The notes beneath the pieces were generated by a model. The model was not told where the DNA came from and did not search any database. It was given only the letters and a program-made list of their open reading frames with translations. This document shows positions 59,751-64,000 of a stretch of 64,000 nucleotides of DNA, piece after piece. Numbering within the stretch: the first letter of the stretch is position 1; the number at the start of each line of letters is the position of its first letter. The position numbers and the translations under genes are program-made. The DNA is from an uncultured Lachnospiraceae bacterium (GTDB lineage Bacteria; Bacillota; Clostridia; Lachnospirales; Lachnospiraceae), in contig CAJTOL010000017.1 in the NCBI GenBank assembly GCA_910577645.1, positions 6,260-70,259 of the forward strand, given 5' to 3'.

Positions 59751-59994
59751 TTAATCTTCCTCCTCAGTTACCCTCAGTGGATTTGTTGGTTTGGTAGAAA
59801 ATTCGATATTTCCGAATTTTCTCATCGTACTTTCCTTCTGAAGTTCACCTTCTAAATATATGTTTTTTATATGCTCATTTATAGTATGTTTCATCCTGCA
59901 TATTAACATCTATTTTAGTCAAACCACCTTCTGTCTGATAGATCAGTATTTCTCCATGATTGTCCACTATCTTATTCTCCCTTCGCCTAATCAT
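59751..59994 (-). pseudogene. Remnant of a RhuM-family gene
   Basis: From ATG 59994 the minus strand reads a frame containing HGEILIYQTEGGLTKIDVNMQDE and then stops; in another frame it continues INEHIKNIYLEGELQKESTMRKF up to a stop at 59751. Both blocks match the N-terminal region of RhuM-like proteins (IVLYQ..GKTKIDVRLE.ETVWLTQ...HI.NIY.EGEL...S..). The segment between them, including the WLTQ motif, is deleted with a frameshift, and the rest of the gene is missing. The GIY-YIG gene follows directly. Confidence 0.65.
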
Positions 59995-60244
59995 TTTTGG
60001 CTTTTTATTGCATTCCAAAATTTGAGTTTCTCCATTTTTCAGGTTCTCAAGCACACTCCTTTGTATTGTTGTTTGTGGTGATTCAATTATAACAAAGAGC
60101 CAGTGTTTTTACATTTTATTGGAGAAAAAATACACTCAATTGAAAAATTGAGAAAATTCAATTTAAATATCTATTTATTTCATATTTTTTTGGAATTATA
60201 ATAAATTAAATATTTTACTAAATGATAACTAGGAAGGCCCTATA
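59995..60244. other. AT-rich gap before the UbiA-like gene
   Basis: About 250 bases without a convincing gene. It would contain the plus-strand promoter of the UbiA-like gene and minus-strand sequence upstream of the rhuM remnant. Neither was resolved; only AT-rich sequence and an AGGAAG ribosome site before 60245 are seen. Confidence 0.4.
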
Positions 60245-61465
60245 ATGTCAAATATGGAAAGTCACAAAAATATTTCTGATAAATATATTGATGAAATTAT
60301 AAGTGAGTTAAATGATTGTCGCGAAGACGAGCGGAATGCTCAAAATCAGATAGTCCAAATAATTGGGGTCGGCGGCGCCTTGCTTGGCGCTATTTTGGGT
60401 GCTGCGATATCTATTGCCGGGGAGGATCCATCTAGCCCCGTTAACGAAAAAACTTTTGCAAATTATTTATTCTACCTAAATAGCGTGATTTTAATTGTAT
60501 CCATATTTTATATTACGTCCATTGGTATAACAAATGTTTTAAGATATCATTATATGAGAGAACTAGAAGACCGCTTAGCTATTCTTCTTCCAAAGTCTAA
60601 TAATGATGGGACATTTATTCATTGGATGAGTTTTTCTTCCCCCATCACAACCAGAAATCCTTTTCATGTCAAAGACTCAAAATATAGCATTATTCACTAT
60701 GTTTCATATGCTATTTCAACTATTTTAGCAGTTATATTTATTATTATCTCTATTAAAGCTCCTAAGATGTATCTTTATGCTAAACAAACAGCCCTTTTCA
60801 AACGGACTGTCCGCTTGGCCGCCTTAGAGCTCTCTGCAACAGCCTCTCCACAAAGTAAGCTGGGCTTAAAAAGTATTTTTGAAATTTTTTTATATTACTT
60901 TTATCCTAAGAAAAAAGACTTTCAAAAGTGGTTTTTAATTTTACTCGGCTTTATTACAGGGGCTTTTCTTAGCGGCAAATCATTAACACAATTTTCAACA
61001 TTAAAGGACTTTTTTATATGTTTTCTGGTTGTCGACTTTTTGATGTACCAAGCGCGATATTTATTGAATGATATTCGGGGAATCTTTGAAGATGCTGCTA
61101 CTGAAAAAACCAACCGGTTACCTGTTAAAGAATTAGGCGGAAAGACAGCCATATTACTGGCTATCATAAATATTTTTATAAGAGTTATTACTGCTATTTT
61201 AATTTCAATATTATATGAAAGGAATATTACTATTGTTTTATGTTCAAATATTGTTATAATAGCCGTGATTTCTATTCTTTATGAACTATCAAGAGAATAT
61301 GAACTTGATCTATGTGTTTTCTTTCTGGTAAGCTTAGGTTATCCTATTCGCTTTTTTGCAGGTTTATGCGTTGCTTACCCTCAAGTACACATAGATTTAT
61401 CTTCAAAAATTCCGCCTGAACTTAGCCAAACTTTAATTTTGCTTTTCTTATATGTGTCTTGGTGA
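60245..61465 (+). CDS. UbiA-like polytopic membrane protein with N-terminal extension (first part of a split gene)
   Basis: The 406-residue frame has an N-terminal soluble and two-helix part (about 1-105), a third helix near 155-172, then from about 228 a set of helices containing YQARYLLNDIRGIFEDAAT (268-286) and EKTNRLP. This resembles the first Asp-rich motif of UbiA prenyltransferases (NDxxDxxxD...RP), with Gly at the position of the second Asp. UbiA enzymes transfer prenyl or sugar-phosphate groups at the membrane. The frame ends at LLFLYVSW where an overlapping frame begins MCLGEFSA and carries on the expected C-terminal helices, so the gene appears frameshifted. The function of the extension is unknown. 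Confidence 0.6.
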   Translation: MSNMESHKNISDKYIDEIISELNDCREDERNAQNQIVQIIGVGGALLGAILGAAISIAGEDPSSPVNEKTFANYLFYLNSVILIVSIFYITSIGITNVLRYHYMRELEDRLAILLPKSNNDGTFIHWMSFSSPITTRNPFHVKDSKYSIIHYVSYAISTILAVIFIIISIKAPKMYLYAKQTALFKRTVRLAALELSATASPQSKLGLKSIFEIFLYYFYPKKKDFQKWFLILLGFITGAFLSGKSLTQFSTLKDFFICFLVVDFLMYQARYLLNDIRGIFEDAATEKTNRLPVKELGGKTAILLAIINIFIRVITAILISILYERNITIVLCSNIVIIAVISILYELSREYELDLCVFFLVSLGYPIRFFAGLCVAYPQVHIDLSSKIPPELSQTLILLFLYVSW

Positions 61466-61850
61466 ATTTTCCGCAATACTCCCATGGACTCATGAAGCAC
61501 TAATCCAGTATAAAAAAGATAAATCTATTGTAAAATCTCACTATAGATTTCTTTTTGATAAAGTCTTTGCCCGCTATGAAGCAGCAATAGAAACCCCCGA
61601 ATTTTATCCTTTACGCGAAAAGGGATATTTAGGAGATTTATGGAATGTATCCTATATTATTGGCATATTATTGCTATCGATTGCTTCTAGCCATTTATGG
61701 CTGCAATACCCTATCGTTATCCTTGATAGTCTGATCATACTTTTTTCTTTCATTACATGCTTAACAAGTCATAAAAAAATTTTATTATCAATTACTATTT
61801 CTACATTTTTTATTATAGGAAAGTTAATGTACTTATTTTGTTTCATGTAA
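61452..61850 (+). CDS. Continuation of the UbiA-like membrane protein in the +1 frame
   Basis: This 132-residue frame overlaps the end of the preceding one by 14 bases, has no ribosome site, and begins within the same hydrophobic segment. It includes a cytoplasmic stretch (HEALIQYKKDKSIVKSHYRFLF, EFYPLREKGYLGDLWNVSY) and three helices, which would complete the membrane domain of the first part. Frames differ by +1. It is either a frameshift mutation (most likely), a sequencing error, or recoding. Confidence 0.5.
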   Translation: MCLGEFSAILPWTHEALIQYKKDKSIVKSHYRFLFDKVFARYEAAIETPEFYPLREKGYLGDLWNVSYIIGILLLSIASSHLWLQYPIVILDSLIILFSFITCLTSHKKILLSITISTFFIIGKLMYLFCFM

Positions 61851-62026
61851 AAATATGGCAGTACGTTTATCCCAAGCAATACTATATATTATTATTGGAA
61901 AAAAGTTTGGCAACGCTTCTTTGCTCCTCCTCAATAGGTATACTAATAGGGGCCATCTATTTCCCGACAGCCCCTATTTTCGGCTTCTTAGCCTATCACT
62001 CTTTCCGTAATTTTAACACGCTCTAA
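61838..62026 (+). CDS. Possible small membrane ORF or further out-of-frame continuation
   Basis: This 62-residue frame overlaps the previous one by 13 bases in yet another frame. Residues 24-52 are hydrophobic (LATLLCSSSIGILIGAIYFPTAPIFGF). It lacks a ribosome site. It may be a third piece of the broken UbiA-like gene or mere chance. Confidence 0.2.
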   Translation: MFHVKIWQYVYPKQYYILLLEKSLATLLCSSSIGILIGAIYFPTAPIFGFLAYHSFRNFNTL

Positions 62027-62028
62027 CT

Positions 62029-62262
62029 TCACGCAGCACTCCACATGCCCCGAGTGTGCAATAAAGATGCACCTTCCCGTGACTTATTCGTTAAGTCTTG
62101 GATTTTTATGATGCTCTGGCTCCGCTTGGAACCAGAAATATAGCTACTGCACCCTGATGCATCTGCCATAGAAAAGATAAGAATTGTGTTTATAGACGAG
62201 CCTTTGACTGGCTCCGGCTTGTATTGATATAAATAACTTGGTTTGTAAAATTCATTATCCAT
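62029..62262 (-). CDS. Small hypothetical protein or gene fragment
   Basis: A 77-residue frame with a fair GAGGTAAAAGT ribosome site before its ATG. Its composition (YLYQYKPEPVKGSSINT, SGSKRSQSIIKIQ) shows no family I recognise, and it may be the start of a truncated gene. Little more can be said. Confidence 0.3.
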   Translation of the reverse strand: MDNEFYKPSYLYQYKPEPVKGSSINTILIFSMADASGCSSYISGSKRSQSIIKIQDLTNKSREGASLLHTRGMWSAA

Positions 62263-62363
62263 ACTTTTACCTCAGATTATTATATTGCTCTCCATGTAAA
62301 TAATTCTTCAATCACCTATTAACAATTTTAATAATAGCATTGGAATATTTCTATATAAAGAAA

Positions 62364-62395
62364 GCCTCCAAATTTTTGATAACTCAGAGGCCCAT
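62364..62395 (-). terminator. Terminator of the Rpn-type gene
   Basis: On the minus strand GGGCCTC...GAGGC surrounds an 18-base loop and is followed by TTTCTTT. It lies about 25 bases past the stop codon. Confidence 0.55.
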
Positions 62396-62417
62396 CTGAC
62401 ACTGTCTTCAATTCTAA

Positions 62418-63374
62418 TTACACAAGTTCCAATTCTTTCCCCTCAATAATAGCTTCTACCTCTTCTATACCCTTATTAATAGCAGACGCTATCTGTTCTG
62501 CCGTAAAGCCATTATTATACATCGTTATAATTATCTCTGCTTCAGCTACAGCCTTTCCAATCGCAATTCCTTTTTCCTCAATGCCCTGACTCAAATTACA
62601 CATAACTCTCACATCCTTTCTGAAACTCTCTTCAATAGGAATATCGTACTCATTTCCTATTATATTTAGCTTTTCGTCTATAGTGAGTTCTTGTGACAAC
62701 AAAGCTCCTAACAGACGATGAAGTTCATATCTTTCATCATGCCCCGGAAGTTCCCTCGCTAACCCGATCATTACAATGTTTAGCAAATCCAGTTTTCCCC
62801 TCCACTCATAGGCACCAAGCACATTGTCATTCGTAAGATGAATATGGCTCATAGTATTTTCTTCCATATTCATACATACCCATATCGAATAAACACGCTT
62901 TATGTCATCATAGTTGGAATTCTCAAAATCCCTTTCTTTCTGTGAGGAAATTAATCGGCTCACATAAAAGATTGCCCGGTTCAATATCTGATAACCTTTT
63001 GGACCATCTTTCTGTGCCTCCACATTAACAATAATCTGTGACACCCCGTCTTTCATCCGAACATAAAAAACAATGTCAAATCTTACCAACCCTTCATTCA
63101 GTTCCTCGTTTTCAGAATTGAAACCAACAAGCCGCTGACCATCTTTCTCACTGCTGATGTTGGTAAGTCCCGGTTCTACCGGTACTGTACTGATATAAGG
63201 CTGTCCCTCAATATAAGAAACCACTTCTTTGGGGTTCATTCCTCTAAATTCATCTACCGTCTTTACCAATATATGTGTCAGAATGCTCTTCTGTCCTAAC
63301 AGGCGTTTTGCACTGGCATCATACTGCGCCTTCGTATCTGTTGCCTTTACCGCATTTTTCAATTCTGTATCCAC
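62418..63374 (-). CDS. Rpn-family PD-(D/E)XK nuclease (recombination-promoting / transposase-like)
   Basis: The 318-residue protein has the Rpn/PDDEXK-transposase layout: YDASAKRLLGQKSILTHILV near the N-terminus, catalytic FDIVFYV (Asp near 110) and IIVNVEAQKD (the ExQ motif about 15 residues on), a helical middle, and a C-terminal tail typical of the group (GKAVAEAEIIITMYNNGFTAEQIASAINKGIEEVEAII). Such proteins are abundant in Lachnospiraceae, often in multiple copies, and promote recA-independent recombination in E. coli. The start is GTG 63374 because AAGGAGG lies six bases upstream; the longer ATG frame at 63407 has no site. Confidence 0.85.
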   Translation of the reverse strand: MDTELKNAVKATDTKAQYDASAKRLLGQKSILTHILVKTVDEFRGMNPKEVVSYIEGQPYISTVPVEPGLTNISSEKDGQRLVGFNSENEELNEGLVRFDIVFYVRMKDGVSQIIVNVEAQKDGPKGYQILNRAIFYVSRLISSQKERDFENSNYDDIKRVYSIWVCMNMEENTMSHIHLTNDNVLGAYEWRGKLDLLNIVMIGLARELPGHDERYELHRLLGALLSQELTIDEKLNIIGNEYDIPIEESFRKDVRVMCNLSQGIEEKGIAIGKAVAEAEIIITMYNNGFTAEQIASAINKGIEEVEAIIEGKELELV

Positions 63375-63528
63375 GGTCTTCCTCCTTTTTGTATGGAATA
63401 TAGTCATCTACAAAAAGGTATCTGACCACATTTATATTATATCTTAGCTTCGTCTTTAAAACAACTAAATAATACCCCTAAGCCATCCAAAAATTCCCTA
63501 AATTAAAATCTTTTGTCATACTTTTCAA

Positions 63529-64000
63529 TTAATGTTCCCACGCACAATCTATACAGAAACCATTTCCTCCATCATTTTGATGTGAGATCGGTTTCCCGCA
63601 GGCAGGGCAGGTCGTATAAGGCTTATCGCCTGTCCATTCTTCCTCATCCCAATTATCATCTATGGTTTGACTGACTATTTCTCTTTCTGACAACGACCAT
63701 TCATCCATAGCTATAATAGTTCCTTTCGGAATAGAAATTGCCTCTGGCTCACATGTTATTGTTAGTAGCTCATCATCATATTCCTGTATCAGTTGTTTGG
63801 TGTCATTTAGTTTTTGTTTAATAGCCTCCTCGTCCAAATTATCTATATACAGTTCCAAGTCCGCTTCAAAGGACACCTCGTGCGTTTCCTGAACCTTTAC
63901 AAATTCCTCAAATAAATATCTGCCATCCTCTTTGTCATAATAGGAATTCTGTAACCGCCAAATAATAATGCGGTCAGATATAAAATTACCCCAGCCCTTT
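63529..64000 (-). CDS. Zinc-ribbon-ended hypothetical protein, 5' end beyond the window
   Basis: The minus strand is open from the right edge, giving at least 157 residues with no start codon required inside the window. The visible part is acidic and helical (FVKVQETHEVSFEADLELYI, NLDEEAIKQKLNDTKQLIQEYDDEL) and ends in a zinc ribbon CPACGKPISHQNDGGNGFC with a closing CIDCAWEH. The four cysteines form two CxxC knuckles. I do not recognise the family. It may be a small accessory protein; its upstream neighbours are unseen. Confidence 0.65.
   Translation of the reverse strand, partial: KGWGNFISDRIIIWRLQNSYYDKEDGRYLFEEFVKVQETHEVSFEADLELYIDNLDEEAIKQKLNDTKQLIQEYDDELLTITCEPEAISIPKGTIIAMDEWSLSEREIVSQTIDDNWDEEEWTGDKPYTTCPACGKPISHQNDGGNGFCIDCAWEH

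Noticed and set aside
1..64000. CRISPR arrays, tRNA/rRNA genes, complete insertion sequences
   Set aside because: No regularly spaced repeats, no cloverleaf-like sequence and no transposase with terminal repeats were recognised; the Rpn-type protein lacks visible element ends.

Overview
The window looks like a chromosomal segment of a Gram-positive anaerobe of the Clostridia, most likely a gut Lachnospiraceae. The reasons are family content (EFR1-type ferredoxin, fused TAXI-TRAP transporter, LplABC-type sugar ABC transporter, two ABC-F ATPases, HelD), strong AGGAGG-type ribosome binding sites, moderate GC with AT-rich intergenic regions, and many TTG/GTG starts. No rRNA, tRNA or CRISPR array was seen. 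Family names rest on motif reading; no search was run.

Layout. 1-6.2 kb is housekeeping on the minus strand: a truncated glycogen-debranching enzyme, a Uup-type ABC-F, exonuclease III, a YbiT-type ABC-F with a structured leader, and a nitroreductase. 6.3-16.9 kb is a uronate/2-keto-acid catabolic cluster: AroQ-like protein, TAXI-TRAP binding protein and permease, KduI/IolB-type isomerase, KduD-type dehydrogenase, a KDPG aldolase fused to a VOC domain, an M24-like pseudopeptidase, a flavin reductase, a PAS-HTH regulator and a 2-hydroxyacid dehydrogenase. 17-21.5 kb is a second catabolic operon: a BFD-containing FAD oxidoreductase, a second FAD oxidoreductase, a DUF1667 protein and a LarA-family racemase, behind a promoter bracketed by a perfect 14-bp inverted repeat.

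21.8-28.3 kb holds a broken bacteriocin-type membrane protein, an XRE/sigma/anti-sigma operon, a FadR-type regulator, a MATE pump and an EFR1 ferredoxin protein. 28.3-42.7 kb is accessory and defence-like: a two-gene restriction-modification system whose methylase carries a nuclease domain, HelD, a thioredoxin-reductase-like protein without CxxC, a decayed kinase, a KAP NTPase and a 1238-residue unrecognised protein that may be a P-loop-less STAND relative. 42.9-47.1 kb encodes an MFS carrier, a LacI-type regulator and an alpha/beta hydrolase fused to a membrane domain.

47.9-58.7 kb is a polysaccharide-utilisation operon: AraC-type membrane sensor, LplA-type lipoprotein, two permeases, a GH88 unsaturated uronyl hydrolase, an unassigned (alpha/alpha)-barrel enzyme and a DUF2264 protein. 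GH88 would release unsaturated uronate, which is the kind of substrate the KduI/KduD/KDPG-aldolase genes at 7-11 kb consume, so the two clusters plausibly act in one route; a KDG kinase is not in the window. 58.7-64 kb is a decaying region with a GIY-YIG nuclease, a rhuM remnant, a frameshifted UbiA-like membrane protein, an Rpn-type nuclease and a truncated zinc-ribbon protein.

Structural highlights are (i) a duplicated divergent oxidoreductase/AraC-regulator locus at about 35.3-36.4 kb and 47.3-48.0 kb in which each copy has lost the opposite gene, so that about 11 kb of accessory genes lies between direct repeats; (ii) a family of hairpins with a shared GGGGAT..CG.AAAATG core at four gene ends; and (iii) a shared promoter-plus-palindrome module in front of the MFS and AraC genes, with the palindrome also upstream of the membrane hydrolase.
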